A stretch of DNA of 64,000 bases from Paenibacillus sp. cl123 (GCF_900101595.1 NZ_FMYY01000008.1:59539-123538); one strand, 5' to 3'; shown: positions 45,301 through 54,374, counted from the first letter of the stretch. The notes: a model not told the origin generated them from the letters alone. Numbers and translations are program-made.

Positions 45301-46156
45301 GCAGACCGCTGCGGCTTCCGTAGCGGGGACGGCTTATACGGACGAGGGACTTGCTCCCGGCGTGTTCTATACGTACCGGATCACAGCCGTCAACGGGTCC
45401 GGTCAAGGCCCGGCCGGCGATCCGCTTTACGTCGTAACTCCCGGCGGTGCTGCATCTGCCGATACGGCGCCGCCAACGGCACCCGGGGAGCTGTCCGTAC
45501 TCGGGCGGACGGCAAACAGCGTCAGTCTCGGCTGGACCGCCTCCAGCGACAATATCGGAGTGGCCGGCTACGACGTTTACCAGGGCGCGCTCAGGCTGAA
45601 TGAGCAGACGGTGACGGGGGTCACCTACACGGTATACGGACTGCTTCCGGCTACGTCGTATACCTTTACGGTAAAAGCGAGGGATGCGGCGGGCAATGAA
45701 TCGCCAAGCTCCATGTCCGTCACGGCAGCGACCTATGCCGAGCCGGGGGGAGCGCCCTACAAGCTGGAGCGGACAGGGTGGACGGCTTCAGCCTCCCACC
45801 AGCCCGCCAAAGCTGCGAACGCTGTGGACGGCAAACCGTCCACCCGCTGGGACACGGGGGTTCATCAAGTCAGCGGACAATGGTTTCAGCTCGACCTCGG
45901 CGGCTTGCGCACATTCAATGGCCTCGAAGCGGATACTGCCGGCAGTGCCTATGACTATCCGCGCAGCTATGAAGTTTATGTCTCGGCAGACGGCGTGAAT
46001 TGGGGGACGCCTGCCGCCGCCGGCGCAGGCAAAGCGCTGCTGACTGTCCGGTTTCCTGCACAGACGGCCCGTTACGTCAAACTGGTGCAGACCGGCGCAG
46101 CGGGCAATTTCTGGTCGATCCACGAGCTGAACCTTTTGGAGTTTCCGCCGTTGTGA
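39311..46156 (+). CDS. Giant secreted multimodular protein with FN3, F5/8C, LamG-like domains and a putative glycan-active barrel
   Basis: A 2281-residue protein with a signal peptide (LLVGSLLAGLLPLQAVPALA). Approximate order: FN3 (36-124), F5/8 type C (127-257), FN3 (258-346), F5/8C (347-480), FN3 (481-572), LamG/concanavalin-like (575-800) and an unrecognised beta-rich part (810-1075). Next comes a barrel-like region (about 1087-1497, with YLPHGMSSGSYYHSEHSEIA, VAGISLGADNAAYAQYWDW and PTWAIQDDFSLFFGKADRE). A flavodoxin- or GH42 middle domain-like segment follows (1497-1590), then a BcsB-like alpha/beta segment (about 1796-1952), two FN3 (1956-2145) and a final F5/8C (2150-2281). Carbohydrate-binding modules around a barrel suggest a polysaccharide-degrading enzyme feeding the adjacent importer. 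The catalytic family was not recognised. The ATG at 39311 follows GAGAGGAG. No LPXTG or SLH anchor is seen. Confidence 0.85.
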   Translation: MWKKMHRTAARLLVGSLLAGLLPLQAVPALAADTQPPGTPANLESVWRTEASAQLTWSVPADDTGVTGYDVYRDGALEASVSGAPLYRAEGLNPGTDYVFTVRAKDAAGNVSAPSTPVTVNLDELDRGLWTVSASHNSGSAARMAIDALPSSRWTSGANQASGMWFQIDTGPGAKSYHKLVIDATGYSGDYARGYSVAVSEDGENWSSPIASGNGSVLIQADFAEQTARYLRITLTKGVGNYWSIQNLKLFGSHTDDLEAPAAPGGPAAASVTDTEASLTWSPSADNVAVLGYEVYAGAEYAGFTRQPALTLKGLAPRTAYTYQIRAVDMAGHKSSYSEPVAFTTQGALERALWSITASHGAASVYSAIDGSASTRWSSGAAQAAGMWLQLDTGPGGKAYNKLLLNATGSNGDYPREFQLTVSEDGESWSAPIGTFTGTSAMVQAVFPEQTARFVRLTLTKGVGSYWSVHELNLYGLPEPDENPPTTPGNLTVKKVLDTQFDASWDASTDDIGVAGYNIYLDSVKVVSTTPAVRAHRFTGLTPNTAYSLVVKARDVYGNESAPAALTVTTQPVMELPLIAKYEMEPQASDPAAIWSTHRPEQPEKAGSFQAPAAYAPGRPGSGQALVLSGSDQATITQPGRLNRISSAFTISAWIKPDDLNGYQPIASKRDANWKGTTFYLGLQGNKLYFGSDYGEKWYNWSFAAPELAAGQWSHVAAVFEKYEGAWLYVNGKLVGQVPAGSVFTDLLPNELPVMLGTEWHFDNTTRTMVKYGYRGAVDSLRMYAAPLTQAQIQADMNNTIMTRPAADSDFTAPTKYTTLRLVRFDTPTGLFTKGSAKIHQNAARREGPDAVDWPRVQLHIPQDNGAGTVRTVEPFASGPEYKTELLLQQPPANMSIVQQPYDNVLSPGNHWLRGVAWRWGQTNVYTTDRTARSWTWDYELWTFPVKIAGASAGAVRSVILKNDGQEIYNSGTRTLDSLTLLLPQNESGKPYELWVDGRGPVRFDAGLAPIVPGDPKDIPLQIDLTVPGPGPAITVTGMDGPETFPHEAAWNADVQALSGAKPPAPAFEPDPSAAAPISRHVGTAVPRSPESVNFVYLPHGMSSGSYYHSEHSEIARQYASVGTVDQYADYVADTGYDRVYEFSTFADPAAAGSHEHMAQALAERGVQLGLIPRTDWDVISTSSQNLPFYSSYIADYHAPLYRELQLGLQRLSRYPNVAGISLGADNAAYAQYWDWAPPHPNRPWGRAFAPFQTGAGEPLTTPIAPSLQGQYSLKTHEYWAGSVRPFLDYIGRYNETFREYGYFARAAAEVNAAYTTTTGSYGSSPGVGGRGGWLWATIPGKEMHEQLPVQTAYDWNELNASKPLHAVSLIDKLRSYAPNKPTWAIQDDFSLFFGKADREKTYAMTLTRGIQAIGTNVLPNDRGPLAHPQMIGEQKELYAWIHKYGGAYALTEPTPSIGIMYVNDQALLRGIVGGESPSEEQLLQGSHEGKVSEALFLTHAAGWPSKIITPEELKRGLPSSIKAILLVGLNEFDASWHWYDGLVSELQSFVDQGGRILKDSESVSPVASAETGMQVASYVIQSNTDQTNLLLSRNTANIAKLRTAMAGVPKPAAYSDSSTVWAVPTRAGDTEYVTVLNERHDAAAGESQHLLGQTAALQWNTARPIYDVRQGRKLTPAEAAQVDLQTNGFQWYALPPAEVTAPGLTVTEAESGFYEAFATIRNPEAMAGIPLELTVTHTVSGDSATVYTATGLSAKLPLHKQDAPGIYTVKAKELLSGLETTVEVNVLSAAADPEPAVRLHKPEHIRAFAARSEVPLTIALTAAQQADPAISAQAERLVQHFAQQGRDVALGLAEPGGVVKSLQTYKSMTSYPQWLTLDSDLVLLGTSSTNVLLLDQARGYLLPEHGTGITAGHAAVSLANSPFVGERHALNIVAADAGGVTAAVDALLGLAPPGPGIVKLAGVTRATPTSVALSWAADPEAAEYRVERRSGGSSAWQTAAASVAGTAYTDEGLAPGVFYTYRITAVNGSGQGPAGDPLYVVTPGGAASADTAPPTAPGELSVLGRTANSVSLGWTASSDNIGVAGYDVYQGALRLNEQTVTGVTYTVYGLLPATSYTFTVKARDAAGNESPSSMSVTAATYAEPGGAPYKLERTGWTASASHQPAKAANAVDGKPSTRWDTGVHQVSGQWFQLDLGGLRTFNGLEADTAGSAYDYPRSYEVYVSADGVNWGTPAAAGAGKALLTVRFPAQTARYVKLVQTGAAGNFWSIHELNLLEFPPL

Positions 46157-46213
46157 AGCCGCTTGTCCGGCTGTGCATGATGACGCGGTCAGCTGTTTAT
46201 CCCTGTGCAAGTT

Positions 46214-46250
46214 TCGAAAGGAGTTCCCGCCCGGCGGGAGCTCCTTTTCG
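46214..46250 (+). terminator. Terminator after the giant secreted protein
   Basis: CGAAAGGAGTTCCCGC pairs with GCGGGAGCTCCTTTTCG (one T-T bulge region), with TTTT inside the 3' arm. It lies 58 bases past the stop. Confidence 0.75.
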
Positions 46251-46311
46251 CCATTCCGCCGGGCACGCTGCCGAATCGGCTCGGGGCTGCCCACATTGCG
46301 CACTTCCGGAG

Positions 46312-46339
46312 TCGACTGCAGGTCCATTTAAGGTATAAT
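46312..46339 (+). promoter_or_regulatory. Candidate promoter of the SanA-like gene
   Basis: TCGACT (46312-46317), a 16-base spacer and a perfect TATAAT (46334-46339), 68 bases before the ATG. Confidence 0.5.
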
Positions 46340-46407
46340 GAGAACAGACCGCGGAGCTTCGCTGGTTATTTTCTTCATGATCGGGAATGGACACAAAGGA
46401 GATTGCA

Positions 46408-47109
46408 ATGAAACAGCGTAAAAGGAAGACGGAAAAGTCGGTTAAACGAGCGGTCGGGCGTCTGCTGCGTCTGCTGGCGCTTGCAGGGTTAATGGGATGT
46501 ACGACGTTTCTGGTCGTTAATGAATATGTGCTTCAATCAGGCGATGCCTATATTTTGCCGAAAGACGAGCTGCCGCAGGTTGAAGCCGCGATCGTGCTCG
46601 GCGCATCGGTTTACTCCAATGGGAAGGTTTCGGATATTCTTCGGGACCGGCTCGACACGGCCTATGACTTGTATGTGTCGGGGCTTGCAAGCCGCATCAT
46701 CGTCAGCGGGGATCACGCCAGCGATGATTATGATGAAGTGAATGCGATGAAAAATTACTTGATGAAGAAAGGAGTGAGGGACGCGCACATCTTCATGGAT
46801 CATGCCGGCTTTAATACTTATGACAGCATGTACCGGGCTCAGGCCGTATTTCAAGCGCAGAACCTGATTATCGTCACCCAGGATTATCATCTGAAAAGAG
46901 CCATTTATGTAGCCCGTGCGCTCGGAATTGAGGCGGTCGGGGCCGCTTCCGACAAGCAGGCTTACCGCGATATCCGCAAATACGAAGCCAGGGAGGTGCT
47001 TGCCAGAGTGAAGGATTTCCTCAATGTTCACTTCATGAAGCCGCCCCCGGCGCAGCTCGGGGAGCCGATTCCCCTCAGCTCGGACGGCAGGCTGACCAAT
47101 GACAAATAA
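46408..47109 (+). CDS. SanA/YdcF-family (DUF218) membrane-anchored protein
   Basis: The 233-residue protein has a basic N-terminus and one membrane helix (LLALAGLMGCTTFLVVNEY). The DUF218 fold follows with VEAAIVLGASVYSNGKVSDI, LASRIIVSGDHASDDYDE, FNTYDSMYRAQAVF and LIIVTQDYHLKRAIYVARA. In E. coli SanA is linked to envelope integrity and vancomycin resistance at high temperature; the reaction is unknown. AAGGAG supports the ATG at 46408 over the one at 46387. It is monocistronic. Confidence 0.9.
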   Translation: MKQRKRKTEKSVKRAVGRLLRLLALAGLMGCTTFLVVNEYVLQSGDAYILPKDELPQVEAAIVLGASVYSNGKVSDILRDRLDTAYDLYVSGLASRIIVSGDHASDDYDEVNAMKNYLMKKGVRDAHIFMDHAGFNTYDSMYRAQAVFQAQNLIIVTQDYHLKRAIYVARALGIEAVGAASDKQAYRDIRKYEAREVLARVKDFLNVHFMKPPPAQLGEPIPLSSDGRLTNDK

Positions 47110-47209
47110 CCGGATATTCATGCATAGCTGGTTGAAATGGATTTTACTGGTGCTCTATCCGCTGCAATCATGTATACTTATTTCGATTATGTGACTGGAG
47201 GATGAGTGG

Positions 47210-48349
47210 ATGGAAACCTTGAACAGGCCGATGGGGATCGGCGCGATCCTAGACAAAAGCTTTCAGTTGTACCGCAGTCATTTTACCGTTGCTTTTTTAT
47301 TGCTGCTGCTGTTTGCGGGACCTTTTTACATCATTCAAAATGTGCTGTTTTATAATCTTTCGACGTTGTCGTTTTTCCCGGAGAGCGGAACTTCCATCGC
47401 CGATTCCTTCGAGCTGTTTTTGAATGGAGGCGCGGCCAGCGCGGAAGAGGCAAGTCCCGGCCTGCTGCTGTTTACCTTTCTCGTGATGCCGCTTTACCTT
47501 TTGCTGCTGGTGCCGGTATTGATGTCCTCCCAGCTTTTGCTGGTCAAAACGGCGCTGCAGGGCGGGGAAGTCCGCTTCGGCGAAGTGCTGCGCGGGGCGT
47601 TCGTGCGCTACGGCAGACAGGTCGGCAATACGCTGCTGTACGGGCTGATCATATTCGGACTTATGTTTGTCATCTGGATAGCGCTTGTCCTGGCGCTTGT
47701 CCTCATCGGCTCGTTGACGGTGGGACTTGGGGCCGGTTTTCTGGCGCTAGGCGGCGACCCGTTCGGGGGAAGCATCGCATTTATCGTGATCGTGGCTGTC
47801 GTATACATACTGACTGGATTTGCGATTTCAGCCTGCTCAAGCTATTTCATAATCCGCTTCGGCTTCTACCTGCCGATCGTGACGCTGGAAGATGAAGGCG
47901 AGGCGATCCGGGGCAGCTGGCGGCTGACGCGGGGAAGCTTCTGGCGCATCTTTGCCGTATTTTTTATTCTGACTGTCATTTATACGGTGTTTTCTCTCGG
48001 AGTTTATGCCTTGCTGATCGCCGTCTTCAAAATGTCTCTGATCGGACAATTGATCAACACCGTCCTTATTCTGCTGATCGCCCCGCTGTACACCATCCCG
48101 TACGGCGTGATTTACTTCGACCTTCGCGTGCGCCATGAAGGCGCTGATCTGGAGCGGTATATGCAGACAACGGCTGTCCCGCAACAGGCGTGGGGTACGG
48201 GCGGAGCCGGGTATGCAGACGCTTCGGCAGCTCCGGAAGATGCTTCAGCAGGGCGTATGCCGGCAGGGGAACGGGCGGAGCAAGCGGCAGCCTCCTCTCC
48301 CGCCTCGGAGCCGACGAAGCCGCAGGGGGCCGTACCGAGCGATGACTGA
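47210..48349 (+). CDS. Polytopic membrane protein of unknown function, first gene of the MoxR/DUF58 cluster
   Basis: The 379-residue protein opens METLNRPMGIGAILDKSFQLYRSHF, followed by about six hydrophobic segments and a C-terminal tail of about 50 residues rich in Ala, Pro and Glu. This start is common in Firmicute membrane proteins annotated with a glycerophosphodiester phosphodiesterase membrane domain (YciC-like). The role is unknown. GGAGGATGA precedes the start. It overlaps the DUF4129 gene by 8 bases, so it belongs to the downstream operon. Confidence 0.75.
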   Translation: METLNRPMGIGAILDKSFQLYRSHFTVAFLLLLLFAGPFYIIQNVLFYNLSTLSFFPESGTSIADSFELFLNGGAASAEEASPGLLLFTFLVMPLYLLLLVPVLMSSQLLLVKTALQGGEVRFGEVLRGAFVRYGRQVGNTLLYGLIIFGLMFVIWIALVLALVLIGSLTVGLGAGFLALGGDPFGGSIAFIVIVAVVYILTGFAISACSSYFIIRFGFYLPIVTLEDEGEAIRGSWRLTRGSFWRIFAVFFILTVIYTVFSLGVYALLIAVFKMSLIGQLINTVLILLIAPLYTIPYGVIYFDLRVRHEGADLERYMQTTAVPQQAWGTGGAGYADASAAPEDASAGRMPAGERAEQAAASSPASEPTKPQGAVPSDD

Positions 48350-48980
48350 TGCCGGGCTGCAAGCCGACAAAGAAAAGCTGCAGGAGATTCTCTCCCGCGA
48401 CGAGTATGCGGCTTACGAGCGCGGCGGAGCGAACCCGGTGATGGATTGGCTGGAGCGGCTTTGGCAGGGCCTGCTTGATCTGTTTCCCGATATGGACCTG
48501 CCCCCGGGGACGCCGAAGCTGCTCGCCTACGGGCTGCTGGGCTTATTATTGATCGCGCTCGCTTCGGTTATCGTCTGGCTGGTCCGCAGCATGATCCTGA
48601 TGCGCCGGAGCCGCCGGCCGAGCGTCTTCCGCTCTGCGGCCGAGCTGGGCATGTCGTCGGCCGCTCATCTGGAAGAGGCGCGGCGATGCGCTGACGAAGG
48701 GGCATACCCGGAAGCTGTGCGCCGGGCCTTCCTGGGGCTGCTGCTGCTGCTGGACGAGCAGGGATGGATTCGCGCCGAGAAGTGGAAGACGAACCGCGAA
48801 TACGCAAACGAGCTGTCGGAGCGGGCGCCTGGGCTCGCGGAGCCGTTTCGGGAAGGGGCCGCTTTCTTCGAGCGCGTCGTCTATGGCGGAGCCTCCGCGT
48901 CTGCCGCCGATTATGACCGCATGCGCAAGCTCGCCGAGGCGGCAAGGGAAGGAGGCGATCGCTCTGCTGAAGCGAAATAA
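48342..48980 (+). CDS. DUF4129 domain protein
   Basis: The 212-residue protein has one central helix (LLAYGLLGLLLIALASVIVWLV) and a C-terminal DUF4129 segment. The latter has SSAAHLEEARRCADEGAYPEAVRRAFLGLLLLL and KTNREYANELSERAP followed by FFERVVYGGASASAADYDRM. DUF4129 is found at the C-terminus of transglutaminase-like membrane proteins and as a separate gene in MoxR/DUF58 clusters; its biochemistry is unknown. The start overlaps the preceding gene by 8 bases and the DUF4350 gene follows directly. Confidence 0.85.
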   Translation: MTDAGLQADKEKLQEILSRDEYAAYERGGANPVMDWLERLWQGLLDLFPDMDLPPGTPKLLAYGLLGLLLIALASVIVWLVRSMILMRRSRRPSVFRSAAELGMSSAAHLEEARRCADEGAYPEAVRRAFLGLLLLLDEQGWIRAEKWKTNREYANELSERAPGLAEPFREGAAFFERVVYGGASASAADYDRMRKLAEAAREGGDRSAEAK

Positions 48981-50093
48981 GCGGCAGCTGGCGCTGCTGC
49001 TCAGTATCATCGCGTTTCTGAGCGTCGGCTATTTCCTTGTCCGGCCCAAGCTGCCTGATTATACGCCTTACGTCTCCTCCTCGCCGGCGGCGGACGGAAC
49101 CAAGGGACTGTATACGCTGCTGGAGGAAAAAGGCGAGCCGGTCGGGGCGTGGCGCAAGCCTTGGAGATCGCTGCCGGACACGCAGGGACATACGCTGGTC
49201 GTCATCCAGCCGTCGTTCCTGACCGAGCAGGACCGCACGGCTGCGCTGCGGTGGGTTGAGCGCGGCAATGATCTGCTGCTGTTCCACAGCTCGCCGCCGC
49301 CGTGGGCGCCATTCGAGTTCCTCGAAGCGAACAGCGCCGTGGCCGATGAGCCGGCCGTTCCTATCGCGGATCTGCAGCGTCCGGAGCGGGCTTCATGGAC
49401 GGCCGCTGTCAGATCCGGCATGCGCATCGAGGCGGGCGAGGGTATCGAGCCCCTTCTGCAGGATAAGCAAGGCTTTATCGCCGCCCGCTCCTCGCATGGG
49501 AGCGGGACGGTCACCATGCTGCTCGTGCCCGAGTGGCTGGAGAACGGCTCGCTGCTGAGCCAATCGCATTTTGAGCTGCTGTGGCCTTATTTGCCCCGGG
49601 ACCGCGAGGCGATCTGGTTCGATGAGTATCACCATGGGCTGCAGGACAAGCCGGGACTGCTGGCCGTGTATCCCGGGTGGCTGCTGGCGGTGCTGGCCCA
49701 GCTCGCGGCGGCGGCCCTGCTGTGGCTGTGGCTGAAGGCCGTCCGCTTCGGACCCGCGTACACGCCCCGGGCCTGGACGGTCAGACGCGGGGACGAAACG
49801 CTGCTCGCAGCCGCCGGCTGGTATGAGCGCCAAGAGCTGGCGCGGGATGCCCTGATGCATCAGGAGGCGTATATCCGCAGCCTGCTGCGGGAGAAATGGG
49901 GCGTCAGAACGGATGCGACGGACAGCCAGGCGCTTGGCGCGGCCAAGCTCCACGGAAACAAGGAGGACGCGGAGCTATTGGCCGGACTGCTGGCAGCGTT
50001 CCACAGCGCCCGCAGCTCCGCTGTCTATAGGTCGAAGCAGCTGGTCCAGGACAGCCGCAGGGCTGATGAATTGATACGCAGACTGGAGAGGAA

Positions 50094-50097
<4 letters not shown>
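48913..50097 (+). CDS. DUF4350 domain protein (start uncertain)
   Basis: The product has a first helix (LALLLSIIAFLSVGYFLV), an outside domain with DGTKGLYTLLEEKGEPVGAWRKP and a second helix near the C-terminus (LLAVLAQLAAAALLWLWLKAV), which is the DUF4350 layout. The start is unclear. An ATG at 48913 has no ribosome site. A strong GGAAGGAGG at 48949-48957 is followed in frame only by ATC (48958) and CTG (48964, 48967). A CTG or ATC start would give KRNKRQ right before the first helix, which looks natural. The gene overlaps DUF4129 upstream and the MoxR gene by 4 bases downstream. The cluster role is unknown. Confidence 0.82.
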
Positions 50098-51029
<932 letters not shown>

Positions 51030-52321
51030 GCGGCTGGAGCGGCGGCTGATCGTGCCCACTCCCCGGCTTGCGGCGGCGGCGGGGCTTGGAGCGCTGCTGG
51101 TCGCGGCCGGTTATGCGGCCGGCGCAGGCGCAGCCGCGCTGGCCGCGGTCAATCTCGCGCTGGCGGCCGCGTCGGTGCTGGATTTGTCTCTGCTGCCCAG
51201 ACGGGGCAGCATCCGGGTGAGCCGGACCTTGCCGGGCCGGGCGGATGTCGGCAGCCCTTTCGAAGTGAAGCTGACGGTGACGGCGCCGCGAGCCCTCTCG
51301 TCCGGTCTGCTGCTGCAGGCGGCTGACGATGTGCCCGGGACGTTCCGCCTGCATGAGCGTCAGACACTGCGGACGTACTGGGAGGGCAAGGAAACGTCCC
51401 TTACTTATACCGCAGCCGGACAGGAGCGGGGAACGTATGCGTTCCGGCGCATCTGGATTCGCTTCAGCGGCAGACTGGGGCTTTGGTCCAAGCAGATGAA
51501 CGTGCGAATGGAGCAGAGCATCCGGATCTATCCCGATATGTCGGCGGTCCGGGGCGTTTTGTCGGCGGCCCAGCGGGATCTGATTCTTGACGGACGCCGG
51601 GTGTACAAGCGGGAGCGAACGGGCTCGGAGTTTCATGCGATTCGTGAATATACGCCGGATGACGATCCGAGGCTGATCAATTGGAGAGCGTCCGCGCGCG
51701 CCAGAAGCTTGATGACGAACCAGTTTCGACCCGAGAGGGGCAAGGTCGTCACGATCATGCTGGACTGCGGACGGAGGATGGGCGTGGAGCTTGCGGGACG
51801 CACCAAGCTGGACGCCGCGCTGGAGGCGGCCCTGGCGCTTGCTGCCGTTGCGCTCAAGCAGGGGGATAAAGTCGCTCTGCTGGCGTTCTCCAGCAGGATT
51901 AAGGCTTATGTGCCGCCAGGGGCAGGGCTTGCTCATCTGCAGACGCTGACGGAAGCCGTGTTCGATCTGGAGAGCGAGTTTGTCGAAGCGAGCTATCTGA
52001 CGGCGCTGCAGCATCTGATGCGCGTGCAGAGCAAGCGAGGGCTGACCCTTTTGTTCTCGGATCTGGACAATGCGATGTTCGACGAACAGCTGCAGCCGCT
52101 ATTGCAACGGCTGCGCAGACAGCATCATGTGCTGCTGCTCGGCCTGCGCGATGAAGTGCTGTATGGCTGGACCGTTATCGGTACGGCCGGCAGGCGCGAG
52201 GCGTACGTCAAGAGCCTCGCGCACAAGTTTGCCTTGGACCGGCGCGAGCTTGCGGCCCGGCTGGCCGCATCCGGCATCGAGGTCGTGGATGTGCCGGTCT
52301 CCGAACTGGCGTGGACGGCGG

Positions 52322-53347
52322 TTAACCGGTACTTGGCCGTGAAAGCGGATGATTTGGTCTAGCGTCGCTAAGCCCGTCTTCTCCCGGCAAGCTCCGTCTC
52401 CGCTGGGCAGCGTAGCCATATGCGATATAGGCGGCGAGCGCAAGCAGCGTCAGGCCGGCGAATGCGTACTTCAGCTCCAGCGACAGGTCGGAAGGCGTAA
52501 TATAGCCCTCGATGATGCCCGCGATGACGAACAGCGGGATCGTGCCGATGAGCAGCAGGGCGGACTCCTTCACCGAGCGCAGAAACCTGTATTTGCGCGT
52601 GAAGCTGCCCGGCACGATCATCCGGTAGCCCATGTACAGCCCGGCCCCGCCTGCGATGAAGATAGCCGTCAGCTCGACGATGCCGTGGGGCAGGATATAG
52701 GCCCAGAAAACATAGCTGCGTCCGGATTGCCAGAACAACGCAGCCAGCGCGCCGATGAGCAGCCCGTTATAGACAAGCACGTACACGGTAAGCACGCCGA
52801 AAGTGATCCCGCTGACGAATGCCAGCACGGCAACGCGAATATTATTGGTCATGATGGTGGAAGACATGACGGCGCTTTGCACCGAATCATGATTTTCGCC
52901 TGTCCGCATAGGGTCCACATTCTCAGCTATGGAGGCAGGCAGCACGGCATACAGGTTCAGCGGGTCCTGCCATACCGCAGCGAAGCCGGACGCGCCGCCC
53001 GCCAGAAATAGCAGCAGCGCCGCCGCAATAAACCATCTGCGCTCCAGTACATACCCGGTAAAATGATGCTTGAAATAGTCGCCGACACGGCTGACCGATC
53101 TCCGCTCGGCGGCGTGAACCGCGTGATGGGCGCGGCTGACCAGCTGGTTCAGGAAGACTCCGGCATCATCTTCCGCATAATAGGTTTGCGCGAATGCGAG
53201 ATGGACCGAAGCCTGCTTGTACAAGGCGGTCAGCCGGTCGATATCGGCGGCCTGCACCTCGCGCTTGCGCCGTTCGAACTTCTCAAGCAGCCGTTCGAGC
53301 TCCGACCAGACCGGCTTATGCTCGCGAATAAAACGTTGTATTTCCAT
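52322..53347 (-). CDS. SpoIIM-family (DUF95) membrane protein
   Basis: The 341-residue protein has a charged N-terminal helical part (FIREHKPVWSELERLLEKF) and about six helices, with the family-typical NNIRVAVLAFVSGITFGVLTVYVLVYNGLLIG and PHGIVELTAIFIAGGAGLYMGYRMIVPG. It is longer than the true sporulation protein SpoIIM (about 215 residues) and belongs to the stand-alone relatives that travel with RDD, MoxR and DUF58 genes. It is convergent with DUF58 and divergent from RDD (77 bases apart), so it may share a control region with RDD. GGAGG precedes the start at a slightly long distance. Confidence 0.9.
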   Translation of the reverse strand: MEIQRFIREHKPVWSELERLLEKFERRKREVQAADIDRLTALYKQASVHLAFAQTYYAEDDAGVFLNQLVSRAHHAVHAAERRSVSRVGDYFKHHFTGYVLERRWFIAAALLLFLAGGASGFAAVWQDPLNLYAVLPASIAENVDPMRTGENHDSVQSAVMSSTIMTNNIRVAVLAFVSGITFGVLTVYVLVYNGLLIGALAALFWQSGRSYVFWAYILPHGIVELTAIFIAGGAGLYMGYRMIVPGSFTRKYRFLRSVKESALLLIGTIPLFVIAGIIEGYITPSDLSLELKYAFAGLTLLALAAYIAYGYAAQRRRSLPGEDGLSDARPNHPLSRPSTG

Positions 53348-53423
53348 CCAGGGCAGAAGCCTCCTTCCCTACCTATGATCCATACTACCACATTATTTGG
53401 AAAAAGAAGCAGGTGAGTTTCCG

Positions 53424-54224
53424 ATGAATGATTCGTTCAACCGCGCAGCGGATATCGTAACCCCCGAGCATGTCAGGCTTCAATTCCGCACAGCCGGCCT
53501 CGGCAGCCGAACGGCCGCCCAGCTTATCGATGTGCTGCTGCTAAGCTTGCTGTTCGGTGCGGCCGCTCTGCTCATCGGCCTGGCGTTTGCGGCCTCCGGC
53601 GCCGGTATGGCCAGCGTGCTGGGCGAATACGCCGTCGCCTTTCTGGTCTTGCTCGGTTTTGCATTGATCGGAGGATATTTCGTGCTGACGGAAGTATATA
53701 TGAGCGGCCAATCTTACGGCAAGCGTTGGATGGGCCTGCGCGTCGTACAGGAGAACGGTCAGCCTGTGACCTTTCTATCCTCGGTCATCCGCAATTTTTT
53801 CCGGCTGATCGATTTCCTGCCGTCTTTTTATTTCCTGGGGGCGATCTGGATGTTTCTGCATCCGCAGGATAAGCGGCTGGGCGATCTGGCGGCCGGCACG
53901 CTCGTCGTCCGCGACCTGCGCGCCGATCAGCTGGCCCAGCGCCAGCGGACGGAGAAATGGCTGCGCCAGTGGAAGCAGCCGCGTCTGCAGCTGGAGCTCG
54001 CCGAAGCCGAGCGGCGCAGAGTCGACAGGGAGGACTGGCTGCTGCTGGCTTCGTTCGTAGAGAGGCTGCCAACGCTTGGTCCCATGAAGCGGGATGAGCT
54101 GGCCTGGCAGATCGCTCAGAGGCTGGCGGCCAAGCTGGAGCTTGATCCGCAGCTGTATGCACGGGGGCCCGTAGCTTTCCTGATTGCCTTATATGAGCAG
54201 CTTTCCGAGGAATGGACGTTATAG
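53424..54224 (+). CDS. RDD-family membrane protein
   Basis: The 266-residue protein begins NRAADIVTPEHVRLQFRTAGLGSR and has the RDD pattern, with Arg in AGLGSRTAAQLIDVLLL and Asp-Asp-type helices, VYMSGQSYGKRWMGLRVVQENG and HPQDKRLGDLAAGTLVVRD. A cytoplasmic tail of about 90 residues rich in Arg and Glu follows. RDD proteins have been linked to ion or compatible-solute transport but the role here is unknown. It faces away from the SpoIIM-like gene, and this pairing is common in many phyla. AGGTGA supports the start. Confidence 0.9.
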   Translation: MNDSFNRAADIVTPEHVRLQFRTAGLGSRTAAQLIDVLLLSLLFGAAALLIGLAFAASGAGMASVLGEYAVAFLVLLGFALIGGYFVLTEVYMSGQSYGKRWMGLRVVQENGQPVTFLSSVIRNFFRLIDFLPSFYFLGAIWMFLHPQDKRLGDLAAGTLVVRDLRADQLAQRQRTEKWLRQWKQPRLQLELAEAERRRVDREDWLLLASFVERLPTLGPMKRDELAWQIAQRLAAKLELDPQLYARGPVAFLIALYEQLSEEWTL

Positions 54225-54243
54225 GAAAATGGTTTTGCCTCAT

Positions 54244-54285
54244 AGCAGGGCGCGAGTTCCATGGAGGAACGGCGCCCTGTTATTT
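54244..54285 (+). terminator. Terminator after the RDD gene
   Basis: CAGGGCGC (54246-54253) pairs with GCGCCCTG (54272-54279), with an inner GTTCC/GGAAC stem, followed by TTATTT. It starts 20 bases past the stop. Confidence 0.75.
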
Positions 54286-54317
54286 GGCCTCTCGTGCAGG
54301 TTTTTCCAAACTTGGGA

Positions 54318-54346
54318 TTGTTGAACCTAATAGGGTCTGCTACACT
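54318..54346 (+). promoter_or_regulatory. Candidate promoter of the two-component genes
   Basis: TTGTTG (54318-54323), a 17-base spacer and TACACT (54341-54346), about 29 bases before the kinase ATG. Confidence 0.5.
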
Positions 54347-54374
54347 AGGAGTCAAATCCTGGGGGAGGGCGAAT

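Noticed and set aside
52322-53347. True sporulation gene spoIIM
   Set aside because: At 341 residues the protein is much longer than SpoIIM, and its neighbours are RDD, MoxR and DUF58 rather than sporulation genes; it is a family relative.
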